NCBI GenBank assembly: GCA_021804185.1
Contig: JAJZKL010000079.1
Coordinates: 1-6,199, forward strand
Source: Thermoplasmata archaeon
Lineage (GTDB): Archaea > Thermoplasmatota > Thermoplasmata > Thermoplasmatales > Thermoplasmataceae
Direction of reading: 5' to 3'
Length of the DNA stretch: 6,199 nt
The notes under the pieces were generated by a model. That model was not told the origin of the DNA and searched no databases. It saw only the letters and a list, made by a program, of their open reading frames with translations. This document shows, piece after piece, positions 1-5,707 of this stretch (its first letter is position 1; the number at the start of each line of letters is the position of its first letter). Both the position numbers and the translations under genes were made by a program.

Positions 1-1014
1 CATGGTCAGGAATCCGAGAGTCATTGGAATCATGTAGATTCCGGCCCAGAAGGGTGTGGATGCAAAGGAGTAACCGTGCAGTGGAAGCCATACACCCTGG
101 AGAAGGATAATCAGCATGAACATTACTCCTCCCCGGCCCAGCGAAGAAAGAAGTGATGCCAGGTTACCGAAGGCAAAAGCCCTGATCCTGAAAAGGGAGA
201 GCTTGAACATGGGCTGTTTTACCCTTGTTTCGACAAATGGGAATGCGACCAGGAGTGCTGCCCCTACAGACAGTCCTGCTATGACAAACGGGTTGGTCCA
301 GCCCATCACGTCCCTTCCGTATGGAAGGAGTGCATAGGTCAATGCAAGAAGAAATATTGTGATGCCACCACCGAAAACGATGTTGCCGACATAATCTATT
401 TTCTGACTCCTGTCCCTTACTGAGTTGTCCTTCAGTTTTGTCAGTGACCATACTGTTCCCACAATGCCTATTGGAACGCTTACCAGGAAAACGAGCCTCC
501 AGTTGATGACAGCCAGAACCCCTCCCAGGATCAGCCCTATAAATGATCCGCCCAGTGCAGCTACCTGGTTCAGGCCCAGAGCTTTTCCTCTCTCATGAAT
601 GGGAAAAGCGTCCGTAAGGATAGCTGTGCTGTTGGCAAACAGGAAAGCCCCGCCCAGTCCCTGAATCAGCCTGAAAATTATGAGTTCCAATGCACCGGTT
701 GTTCCCTTTCCCGGAGTTAGAAAAAGGAGTATTGAACCTGCCGTGAAAATTACAAAACCAAGGTTGAAAAGCCTTGTTCTGCCATAAATGTCTGATAACC
801 TTCCGATGGTGAGCAGTATTACTGCAGTGATTATGTTATACCCCATTATCATCCATATGAGGTAAAGGAAAGCCCCTGGAGCAAATGGATTGAGATCAAT
901 TCCGCCCTTTCCCAGAATCGCCGGTAAAGATATCAGGATTATTGTTCCATTTATGGCCGCCATCAGCACACCAATTGTTGTGTTGGAAAGCGCCACCCAT
1001 TTGTAATGGACCAT
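1..1014 (-). CDS. MFS transporter, DHA2 (EmrB/QacA-like) drug:H+ antiporter, 3' end cut by window
   Basis: This is an integral membrane transporter, probably a proton-driven exporter of drugs or other small molecules; the substrate cannot be read from the sequence. The frame is open for 338 codons from the ATG at 1012-1014 to the left edge, so the C-terminus is missing. Visible family signatures, in order: a TM1 motif with [12 protein letters not shown] near residues 22-33; motif [13 protein letters not shown] at 71-82; [15 protein letters not shown] at 115-129; a motif C-like stretch [11 protein letters not shown] at 155-165; [13 protein letters not shown] at 171-183; and [13 protein letters not shown] at 268-280, typical of 14-TM DHA2 members. 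Asn22 stands where many relatives have Asp, and Leu161 replaces the usual Pro of motif C; I believe both occur in a recognised DHA2 subfamily, so they need not mean loss of function. No Shine-Dalgarno precedes the ATG, but a TATA-like box lies about 30 nt upstream. The gene follows the HTH regulator on the same strand, which may control it (inference). Confidence 0.9.
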   Translation of the reverse strand, partial: MVHYKWVALSNTTIGVLMAAINGTIILISLPAILGKGGIDLNPFAPGAFLYLIWMIMGYNIITAVILLTIGRLSDIYGRTRLFNLGFVIFTAGSILLFLTPGKGTTGALELIIFRLIQGLGGAFLFANSTAILTDAFPIHERGKALGLNQVAALGGSFIGLILGGVLAVINWRLVFLVSVPIGIVGTVWSLTKLKDNSVRDRSQKIDYVGNIVFGGGITIFLLALTYALLPYGRDVMGWTNPFVIAGLSVGAALLVAFPFVETRVKQPMFKLSLFRIRAFAFGNLASLLSSLGRGGVMFMLIILLQGVWLPLHGYSFASTPFWAGIYMIPMTLGFLTM

Positions 1015-1040
1015 GACTGTCAATCACTAAATAATTCAAC

Positions 1041-1053
1041 CTATAAAGTATTT
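1041..1053 (-). promoter_or_regulatory. TATA-like box for the MFS transporter
   Basis: On the minus strand this reads AAATACTTTATAG. The TTTATA core (1042-1047) is centred about 30 nt upstream of the transporter ATG, so transcription would start only a few bases before the start codon. That fits a leaderless or near-leaderless archaeal transcript and the absence of a Shine-Dalgarno sequence. It is called by position and composition only; AT-rich intergenic DNA yields such matches easily. Confidence 0.5.
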
Positions 1054-1061
1054 ACCGAAAC

Positions 1062-1073
1062 AGAAAATTTTCT
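1062..1073. promoter_or_regulatory. 12-bp perfect palindrome, possible operator upstream of the MFS promoter
   Basis: AGAAAATTTTCT is a perfect 12-bp palindrome lying between the T-tract that ends the regulator gene and the TATA-like box of the transporter. Its position just upstream of the TATA/BRE region would suit a regulator site. It is short and AT-rich, so chance is a real alternative, and no protein can be assigned to it from sequence. Confidence 0.25.
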
Positions 1074-1082
1074 TCACGGATG

Positions 1083-1093
1083 CTTAAAAATAA
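1083..1093 (-). terminator. T-tract terminator behind the regulator gene
   Basis: The minus strand reads TTATTTTTAAG, beginning 5 nt after the second in-frame stop (TAG, 1099-1101) of the regulator frame. Archaeal transcription commonly ends at such T-rich stretches. Its place after 1099, rather than near the first stop at 1195, suggests that the regulator's original 3' end was at 1099. Confidence 0.45.
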
Positions 1094-1098
1094 GGGTT

Positions 1099-1194
1099 CT
1101 ATCTCAGTGTAGCCATTGCCTTTGAGATGTCCTTGACTTCCATCTCGGTTGTTATAAGAGGTATACCCTCAATTTCAGCCAGCTTGATGGCCAG
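1099..1194 (-). pseudogene. C-terminal continuation of the HTH regulator behind an in-frame TAA
   Basis: Directly after the TAA at 1195-1197 the same frame stays open for 31 codons, beginning LAIKLAEIEGIPLITTE and ending at TAG 1099-1101. The peptide looks like real protein, with an amphipathic helix followed by a beta strand. From memory of archaeal XRE-type regulators of this kind (COG1709-like), a C-terminal stretch with D-x-LAIKLAE followed by IPL is expected exactly here. One substituted base in the TAA would restore a protein of about 239 residues. The stretch is therefore either a remnant left by a nonsense mutation, the product of a sequence error, or a readthrough extension. The family comparison rests on memory. 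Confidence 0.6.
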
Positions 1195-1818
1195 TTAATC
1201 AATCCTGTCAGGCTTTATATATACCACGGCAGCGGGTTTCAAGGGATGCACCCGGATAGCAATCATGGGACTCCTGCCCATTTTGACCTCCGTAAAGAAT
1301 ATCACTCTCTGGCTTGACCATCCGTAGAGTTTGTTATATTCCGAATATGAAAATGAGAGTATGCCCTTGATTCCATCCACAATTGTATATCCCCGGATAT
1401 ACCTGTTCAGGCCCACAACCGAGCAGTTTGTGCCCTTGATGAGCCTTATGACACGTTCAAGCGATACATCATGATTGTAGTCACCGAGATCCAGCAGGGC
1501 ATCCGAAGGGACCCCGCTGTTATATCTCCGCAATATGAGGCCCCCTCTGTGCCTGTCTATCTCAATCAATGCGAGAACTATCTTCCTGATTGAAGTGACA
1601 CCCGGAGATTTCCTCCTGCCCGATTCATAATCACTTATGACTGATGGGGATATCCCAAGATATTTTGACAAATCAAGCTGGGATACATTGAACTCTTCCC
1701 TCCATTTCCTTATTGTTTCCCCGGGATTTTCCGATATGGTTATCTCACCGGCAATTTTTTCATGAAGTTCCACGGTTGAGTAGATATGGATGGGATAAAA
1801 ATATGTTGCATTGAACAT
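1195..1818 (-). CDS. XRE-family HTH transcriptional regulator (COG1709-like), C-terminus apparently cut by an in-frame stop
   Basis: This is a DNA-binding transcriptional regulator with an unknown target. The XRE/Cro-type helix-turn-helix lies at about residues 35-86, with NVSQLDLSKYLGISPSVISD containing the turn and recognition helix, followed by YESGRRKSPG. The remainder (about 90-207) is an alpha/beta domain with SERV-like strands and the stretches GRSPMIAIRV and KPAAVVYIKP. I recall this arrangement from an uncharacterised archaeal regulator family (COG1709), where the protein continues with about 30 more residues. Here TAA at 1195-1197 stops it early while the same frame carries the missing part. 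The start is ambiguous: ATG at 1816-1818, or GTG at 1771-1773, which begins VELHEKIAGEITISE and resembles the family N-terminus as I remember it. Each start has a TATA-like box about 26 nt upstream. A 10-bp perfect inverted repeat covers the ATG. The MFS gene follows downstream on the same strand. Confidence 0.8.
   Translation of the reverse strand: MFNATYFYPIHIYSTVELHEKIAGEITISENPGETIRKWREEFNVSQLDLSKYLGISPSVISDYESGRRKSPGVTSIRKIVLALIEIDRHRGGLILRRYNSGVPSDALLDLGDYNHDVSLERVIRLIKGTNCSVVGLNRYIRGYTIVDGIKGILSFSYSEYNKLYGWSSQRVIFFTEVKMGRSPMIAIRVHPLKPAAVVYIKPDRID
1795..1804 (-). promoter_or_regulatory. Alternative TATA-like box for the regulator (GTG start)
   Basis: The minus strand reads ATATTTTTAT, centred about 26.5 nt upstream of the GTG at 1771-1773, the spacing expected for a leaderless archaeal transcript starting at that codon. 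It lies partly inside the inverted repeat at 1798-1823, so a protein bound there would hide it from TBP. It competes with the box at 1842-1847, which serves the ATG start equally well; sequence alone does not decide. Confidence 0.35.
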
Positions 1819-1823
1819 ATTTT
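1798..1823. promoter_or_regulatory. Perfect 10-bp inverted repeat, candidate autoregulatory operator
   Basis: AAAATATGTT (1798-1807) and AACATATTTT (1814-1823) are exact reverse complements separated by 6 bases, a 26-bp dyad. XRE-type repressors bind dyads as dimers and often regulate their own genes. This dyad covers the regulator's ATG and overlaps the TATA-like box serving its GTG start. Binding would therefore block either TBP or transcription initiation. Both the site's function and the identity of the binding protein are inferred. Confidence 0.5.
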
Positions 1824-1841
1824 GTCCTGCAAATACCCGCC

Positions 1842-1847
1842 ATAAAA
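1842..1847 (-). promoter_or_regulatory. TATA-like box for the regulator (ATG start)
   Basis: The minus strand reads TTTTAT, centred about 26.5 nt upstream of the ATG at 1816-1818. This is the leaderless spacing, and no Shine-Dalgarno lies before the ATG. Support is positional only. Confidence 0.35.
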
Positions 1848-1881
1848 TGAGGTTTGTTTTCCGGCTTCACCGTCATTTGTT

Positions 1882-1889
1882 CTTATATC
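1882..1889 (+). promoter_or_regulatory. TATA-like box for the signal peptidase unit
   Basis: CTTATATC lies in the divergent intergenic region and points toward the signal peptidase. Its centre is about 27.5 nt upstream of position 1913, so transcription should begin near 1913, giving a leader of about 38 nt before the GTG at 1951. An ATG sits exactly at 1913 in another frame, which complicates the start call (see findings). Confidence 0.5.
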
Positions 1890-1950
1890 TTTCAAGATCA
1901 CACAGAACAGGCATGGAAAATTACTTTTTCAATGATTCAATTGGGAAGGA

Positions 1951-2751
1951 GTGCCGCCTAGAACTAAAGGGAAGCCATGGTACCTGTACGCAATAGTTGC
2001 CTTTGTGCTCCTGATCCTTATCCTTACAGTATATGCAGGAACCTGGCCACCATTCTCTGTCGTGGAATCCGAAAGCATGGAACATCGTTCTTCCTGGACT
2101 CCCGGGGTGATCAACACTGGAGATATTGTATTCGTTAAAAAGGTCCAAGACCCGGTGAAGAATGTCATAACGTATGTTGTGGGCAGGACTGGAAACCTTT
2201 CAAAGAACTACGGGGAATACGGGGATGTGATACTGTACCACGCCCCCAATGGCCTGACGATCATACACAGGGCAATTTTTTACCTTCAATGGAAGGACGG
2301 GAATCCCATAGTGGATGGATACGATGGACAGTCGTGGATACATATAACCAAAAATTATATCCTCATTGACAGTGTTGGATACAGTTCCAGGAATCTTGTA
2401 GTTTACCTGAGCAGTATTGAGAACGAAAGCGGATTTATAACCCTGGGCGATTACAATCTTGCCCACTTTGGAATTTATGTGCCAAGCCTGAATGCCTACA
2501 GGGCTGTGGACCAGGACCCGCTGGTTTTTGGATTCCCGCCTGTAAAGCCATCCCAGGTGGAGGGAATTGCATTCGGGCAGATACCATGGTTCGGATTGAT
2601 CAAGCTCAACATTATGCGGCTTTACGGGCAGTGGCCTGATTACAACGAGGTACCAAGGTATGCCTACGACTATCTTTTGATCTCACTTGCAGGAATTTTC
2701 ACAGCAGTTTTCTTCCCGTACGGCAAAGTGATCAGGAAAAGGAAAAAATGA
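1951..2751 (+). CDS. Archaeal type I signal peptidase
   Basis: This membrane-bound serine protease cleaves signal peptides from exported preproteins on the outer face of the membrane. A hydrophobic anchor spans about residues 11-30. It is followed by VVESESMEH with the nucleophile Ser42 (S-x-S-M box), then IIHRAIF with His106 in the place where bacterial enzymes have the general-base lysine, and TLGDYN with Asp167, matching the Ser/His/Asp pattern of archaeal and ER signal peptidases. A second hydrophobic segment lies near 241-257 and is followed by a basic tail, KVIRKRKK. At 266 residues it is longer than the roughly 180-residue methanogen enzymes, with extra sequence before the C-terminal anchor. 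The start is GTG; the frame is closed by TGA at 1933-1935 and has no Met before residue 43. A GGGAAGGAG stretch touches the GTG without normal spacing. The unknown gene at 2784 follows after 32 nt and is probably cotranscribed; ftsY converges beyond it. Confidence 0.88.
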   Translation: MPPRTKGKPWYLYAIVAFVLLILILTVYAGTWPPFSVVESESMEHRSSWTPGVINTGDIVFVKKVQDPVKNVITYVVGRTGNLSKNYGEYGDVILYHAPNGLTIIHRAIFYLQWKDGNPIVDGYDGQSWIHITKNYILIDSVGYSSRNLVVYLSSIENESGFITLGDYNLAHFGIYVPSLNAYRAVDQDPLVFGFPPVKPSQVEGIAFGQIPWFGLIKLNIMRLYGQWPDYNEVPRYAYDYLLISLAGIFTAVFFPYGKVIRKRKK

Positions 2752-2772
2752 ATTAGGAGTTATACTCTGCAT

Positions 2773-2780
2773 GGTGATCA
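2773..2780 (+). promoter_or_regulatory. Shine-Dalgarno site of the small membrane protein
   Basis: GGTGATCA matches the archaeal anti-Shine-Dalgarno core (complement of GGAGGTGATC) and ends 3 nt before the ATG at 2784. It fixes this start. It also supports translation as the second gene of a transcript, since first genes in this window lack such sites. Confidence 0.6.
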
Positions 2781-2783
2781 GAA

Positions 2784-3083
2784 ATGTTGTTGAGTGATAT
2801 TGCCATTGCAATTTCCGTTGTTGCCATAGCCGGATGGGTATATATGATTTTTAAACTAAAATCCCTGAGACAGTCAGGCCAGGAGTCGGAGAAGGATTCT
2901 GAGTCCACCATGAAAGCTGCACTGGAGGAATACAACAGGTTTCTTTCACAGATAAAAAGGAACCTGGATCTCTTGAACACCAGGGTTGGAATCAAGCTGG
3001 AGGTAAAGCCGCTTAACCTTGAGGTTGTGAACAGGATCGGAAACCCGCAGGATCATGAAGTCGAGAAGCAGGAACAGAAATGA
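2784..3083 (+). CDS. Unrecognised small membrane-anchored coiled-coil protein
   Basis: I do not recognise this 99-residue protein. What can be seen is an N-terminal hydrophobic helix (about residues 4-23, AIAISVVAIAGWVYMIF) with no cleavage-site pattern, a short basic stretch (KLKSLRQ), then a charged, heptad-like region (about 35-72) likely to form a coiled coil. A segment with IKLEVKPLNLEVVNRI follows, and then a Glu/Gln/Lys-rich tail. With the basic stretch just after the helix, the positive-inside rule favours an inward-facing C-terminus. The ATG has a good Shine-Dalgarno, and the gene lies 32 nt behind the signal peptidase, so cotranscription is likely. Its TGA overlaps the TGATCA that also holds the ftsY stop. 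A role near the export machinery is suggested only by location. Confidence 0.7.
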   Translation: MLLSDIAIAISVVAIAGWVYMIFKLKSLRQSGQESEKDSESTMKAALEEYNRFLSQIKRNLDLLNTRVGIKLEVKPLNLEVVNRIGNPQDHEVEKQEQK

Positions 3084-3962
3084 TCATGGGATTATCTTGT
3101 CAATATACCAGTTTGCATCGAACTTGATCAGGTCGTCGAACCCCTGACCTGTCCCAAGGAAGAGTACAGGTTTCTTCAGCTGGTGAACTATCGTCAGGAC
3201 AGCACCTCCCCTCGCATCAGTATCCAGCTTGGTGAGAACGACTGAATCAAACTTGATCTCGTTCATGAAGACCTCGGCCTGGTTGTAGGCATCCTGCCCG
3301 ATCATGGAATCCAGTACCATTACGGTGAGATCTGGCTTTGCAACCCTCTTTATCTTTTTCATCTCGTCTATAAGATTCTTGTTTGTCTGCATCCGTCCAG
3401 CACTGTCCACAAGAACGTAGTCTATATCCCTTGCCTTTGCATGCTCGATGGCATCGAAGGCGACCGCTGATGGATCGCTTCCCGCCGTATGCTTGATTAC
3501 ATTCACTCCTAGATTTGAGCCAAGTATGGAAATCTGCTCTATTGCTCCCGCCCTGAATGTATCGGATGCTGCCAGCACCACCCTCCTGCCATTTTTCCTG
3601 AGGTAGTTGGCAACCTTGGAAATGGTGGTTGTCTTGCCGGTTCCGTTAATTCCGAGAAACAGGATTACGTATGGCTTCTTTGAAACGTTCAGGATGTCAT
3701 CGGCCGGAGGGATTTCGCCAAGAACCTCGTTGATGGTCTCCTTCAGGTATTCCTTCACGAGTTCCATTTCTATCTTTCTTCCGGATTTGACAATCTTCCT
3801 GTCAAGCCTCTGCGTGATGTTCTGCGCAGTATCATAGTCCACATCGGCCTCCAGCAGTATATTGGTGATGGTGCTCTCCACCTCATCCCTGCGTATTATT
3901 TCACTGCCTGCAGGTAACTTTTTGAAGAGATTGCTGAATTTATTTTTGATTCCTTCGAACAT
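3084..3962 (-). CDS. ftsY: FtsY, signal recognition particle receptor GTPase
   Basis: FtsY docks the SRP-ribosome complex at the membrane and, through reciprocal GTP hydrolysis with SRP54, hands the nascent chain to the Sec translocon. The 292-residue protein is an NG-domain protein with only a short basic amphipathic N-terminus ([16 protein letters not shown]) and no long acidic A domain, as usual in archaea. The N domain covers about 20-85. G-domain motifs are GINGTGKTTT (104-113), DTFRAGAIEQ (134-143), DSAGR (186-190, where DTAGR is usual), TKLD (244-247) and GTGQGFDDL (270-278). I chose the ATG at 3960-3962 because it begins the typical FtsY helix; an in-frame ATG 48 nt upstream would add residues that only translate the pfdA end in another frame. 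The gene overlaps pfdA by 23 nt, is last in the pgk-pfdA-ftsY operon, and abuts the convergent gene at 2784-3083. Confidence 0.95.
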   Translation of the reverse strand: MFEGIKNKFSNLFKKLPAGSEIIRRDEVESTITNILLEADVDYDTAQNITQRLDRKIVKSGRKIEMELVKEYLKETINEVLGEIPPADDILNVSKKPYVILFLGINGTGKTTTISKVANYLRKNGRRVVLAASDTFRAGAIEQISILGSNLGVNVIKHTAGSDPSAVAFDAIEHAKARDIDYVLVDSAGRMQTNKNLIDEMKKIKRVAKPDLTVMVLDSMIGQDAYNQAEVFMNEIKFDSVVLTKLDTDARGGAVLTIVHQLKKPVLFLGTGQGFDDLIKFDANWYIDKIIP

Positions 3963-4371
3963 CCCTGTTTTCCCCGCTCTGGCTCTGTGCTGCAGCCAGT
4001 ATTGTATCATAACGCCTTGAAATCTCTTCCCTCTGGCCGTTTAGACTGGATATTGATGTCTCAACCTCTTTCATGTTTTCCTCAAGCCTTGCCCTTGCAG
4101 CAGCCGGGTCCTCATGTATGAAGATATCGGAGCCAATGGGCACAAGAAGCTTGCCGTCCATTTTCAGAGTTGCCTCCATAAAGATGCCTGCCCCTATTGC
4201 AACCCGGGTTTCCTTTGAGGATGCAAGACTGGTGTCAGTGAGTGCGAGGTGAGCCTTCCTGAGCTCCTCAAGACCCCTGATGAGTGTATTGACCTGTCCG
4301 TCTATTGATTCAATGAGCGATCTTAGATAATTCAGTTCTTCAGTTACGTTAATTCTTGATTCATTTTCCAT
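3940..4371 (-). CDS. pfdA: Prefoldin alpha subunit
   Basis: Prefoldin is a cytosolic hexamer of two alpha and four beta subunits. It captures unfolded or nascent proteins with its coiled-coil tentacles and passes them to the thermosome. The 143-residue length is normal for the alpha subunit. An N-terminal coiled-coil helix covers about residues 8-50, and the beta-hairpin centre about 55-100, with [15 protein letters not shown] matching the conserved P-I-G stretch. A C-terminal coiled-coil helix runs over about 100-133, ending in a polar tail. The start at 4369-4371 gives [20 protein letters not shown], the expected helix entry; a longer reading from 4434 would only translate the end of pgk in another frame. 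It overlaps the pgk stop by 11 nt and ftsY by 23 nt, so translation is probably coupled. A pfdA-ftsY pairing is common in archaea. The beta subunit is not in this window. Confidence 0.9.
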   Translation of the reverse strand: MENESRINVTEELNYLRSLIESIDGQVNTLIRGLEELRKAHLALTDTSLASSKETRVAIGAGIFMEATLKMDGKLLVPIGSDIFIHEDPAAARARLEENMKEVETSISSLNGQREEISRRYDTILAAAQSQSGENRDVRRNQK

Positions 4372-5620
4372 TTTCCTTACCCTTGAAAATTCTTCTGCTC
4401 TCCCTGAGAGCTTCCAGTACTGGCATGGGCTCACCGGATAAATAGCTTATGAGCGCGCCTCCTCCGGTGGATGCGTGGTCGATCCTCCTCATGAGGCCAA
4501 GGTGCTCCAGTGCACTCAAAGTGTGTCCTCCACCTGCGATTTTCAAGGCATCTGATGATGCAAGTGCAGTGATCACTTCCCTGGTGCCCACAGAATATTC
4601 AGGTATCTCGTATATTCCCATTGGCCCATTCATGAAAATAGCGCCTGCTGATTCAATGATTTCTGAATACTGGGCAATAGTGTCCAGCCCAATATCTGCA
4701 ATGACTTCATCATCCGGAATCTTTTCAGACATGGACACCCTTCTACCGGAAGGGCTCAGGACAGCATCCTTTGGCATGATGATCTTCCCGGGGTGATCCA
4801 TCAGGATCTTCCTGCATATCTCCAGCAGGTTTTCATGGTTCCTGTTATTCTTAATGATGAATTCCCTGTTCTTTTTACCTATATCCTTACCTGATGCCCA
4901 GAGGAAAATATTTCCCACAACTCCACCGGTTATTATACCTGTGACGGTGCCAAGATCCAGGAAACTTTTTGAAACCTTTATGGAGTCATCAATCTTTGAT
5001 CCGGCAAGAACAGCTATCTTCGGAGTCTCATTTCCAAAGCGGAACCGGTCCAGCATCATGACCTCCTTTTCCACAAGTTTCCCTGCAATATTCGGCTTGA
5101 TCCGGTGGAACCCAACAAGGCTTGTCTGAGACCTGTGGATTGCCGGGAATGCATCAATGACGAAGTAGTCAAACAGGGGCTCAAGTCTTCTCACAAAATT
5201 AGACTGCTCCATTCTCTCAATGTCATCTCCCGGGATGTCTGTCTCCTCGGAATAGAAACGGGAGTTTTCCAGCATGATTATTTCACCTTCTGACATTGAA
5301 GATATGGCCTTTCTGGCAGAAGAGCTGAATAATTCATCATTGAATGTTATCTTTCTCCCTATAATCCTCTGCAGCTGTCTTGAATGCTGCTCGAGTGATG
5401 TGAAGTCATCCTTCCCTGGCCTGCTTTGATGACCAACCAGGACAACTTTTGAATGCCTCAGCATGCTTATTGTCTCGGTATGGGAAAGGAACCTGGACAC
5501 ACCTATAATCTCATTTGTAATTGGATTTATGGGGGAGTTTATGTCAAGTCTCAGGTATACGGTTTTCTCTTCCAGATCAAAATCATCCATCGTAAAAAAG
5601 TCCGGAGCCGGTTTGGCCAT
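4361..5620 (-). CDS. pgk: Phosphoglycerate kinase, archaeal type
   Basis: This cytosolic enzyme interconverts 1,3-bisphosphoglycerate plus ADP and 3-phosphoglycerate plus ATP in glycolysis and gluconeogenesis. Numbered from the ATG at 5618-5620 (419 residues, close to the usual archaeal length), the family motifs are RLDINSP (24-30), [10 protein letters not shown] (64-73), LENSRF (117-122), [16 protein letters not shown] (156-171), [11 protein letters not shown] (206-216), [10 protein letters not shown] (329-338), GGGHTLSAL (363-371) and [17 protein letters not shown] (384-400). The GHQSRP and GGGHT forms are typically archaeal. A longer reading begins with TTG at 5665 and passes an ATG at 5644, but a TATA-like box at 5641-5650 lies about 26 nt upstream of 5620, so a leaderless transcript starting at the ATG used here is much more likely. 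It heads the pgk-pfdA-ftsY operon. Confidence 0.95.
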   Translation of the reverse strand: MAKPAPDFFTMDDFDLEEKTVYLRLDINSPINPITNEIIGVSRFLSHTETISMLRHSKVVLVGHQSRPGKDDFTSLEQHSRQLQRIIGRKITFNDELFSSSARKAISSMSEGEIIMLENSRFYSEETDIPGDDIERMEQSNFVRRLEPLFDYFVIDAFPAIHRSQTSLVGFHRIKPNIAGKLVEKEVMMLDRFRFGNETPKIAVLAGSKIDDSIKVSKSFLDLGTVTGIITGGVVGNIFLWASGKDIGKKNREFIIKNNRNHENLLEICRKILMDHPGKIIMPKDAVLSPSGRRVSMSEKIPDDEVIADIGLDTIAQYSEIIESAGAIFMNGPMGIYEIPEYSVGTREVITALASSDALKIAGGGHTLSALEHLGLMRRIDHASTGGGALISYLSGEPMPVLEALRESRRIFKGKENGK

Positions 5621-5640
5621 GTCCAGTAATCTGACAGACT

Positions 5641-5650
5641 GCATATATTG
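5641..5650 (-). promoter_or_regulatory. TATA-like box of the pgk-pfdA-ftsY operon
   Basis: The minus strand reads CAATATATGC, centred about 25.5 nt upstream of the pgk ATG at 5620. This is the spacing of a leaderless archaeal promoter and decides the pgk start against the upstream TTG and ATG codons, which would lie inside or upstream of the promoter. Confidence 0.6.
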
Positions 5651-5676
5651 ATTTCGCAGCTTCAAAGAAATGAGGG

Positions 5677-5687
5677 AAAATAATAAA
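5677..5687 (+). promoter_or_regulatory. TATA-like box of the nucleotidyltransferase
   Basis: AAAATAATAAA lies about 24 nt upstream of the GTG at 5708 and would give a leaderless transcript on that codon. Together with the pgk box it makes a compact divergent promoter region of 87 nt. The motif is a loose match. Confidence 0.4.
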
Positions 5688-5707
5688 CCACCTGAAGATT
5701 ATGGTCT

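Noticed and set aside
164..451. Minus-strand 95-codon open frame inside the MFS gene
   Set aside because: It overlaps the clearly coding transporter frame on the same strand and has no protein family character.
1015..1950. Search for tRNA, CRISPR, insertion-sequence ends or target duplications in the intergenic gaps
   Set aside because: The gaps are short (at most 132 nt) and show only promoter-like, terminator-like and dyad elements; no cloverleaf, direct-repeat array or transposon signature was found.
2771..2797. ATG at 2771 opening an 8-codon frame behind GGAG
   Set aside because: It stops at once at TGA and overlaps the Shine-Dalgarno of the 2784 gene; coincidence is more likely than a leader peptide.
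3393..3407. FtsY G3 motif is DSAGR rather than DTAGR, considered as a defect
   Set aside because: Ser for Thr is conservative, and all other GTPase motifs are intact, so loss of activity is not supported.
3963..4010. Longer ftsY start at 4010
   Set aside because: The added 16 residues translate the pfdA 3' end in another frame, and the FtsY-typical amphipathic N-terminus starts at 3962.
4372..4434. Longer pfdA start at 4434
   Set aside because: The extra 21 residues overlap the conserved pgk C-terminus and do not resemble prefoldin; the 143-residue form has normal length.
4449..5293. Plus-strand open frames opposite pgk (4449-4796, 4854-5129, 5105-5293)
   Set aside because: They lie antisense to well-conserved pgk motifs, have compositions typical of shadow frames, and lack ribosome binding or promoter signals.
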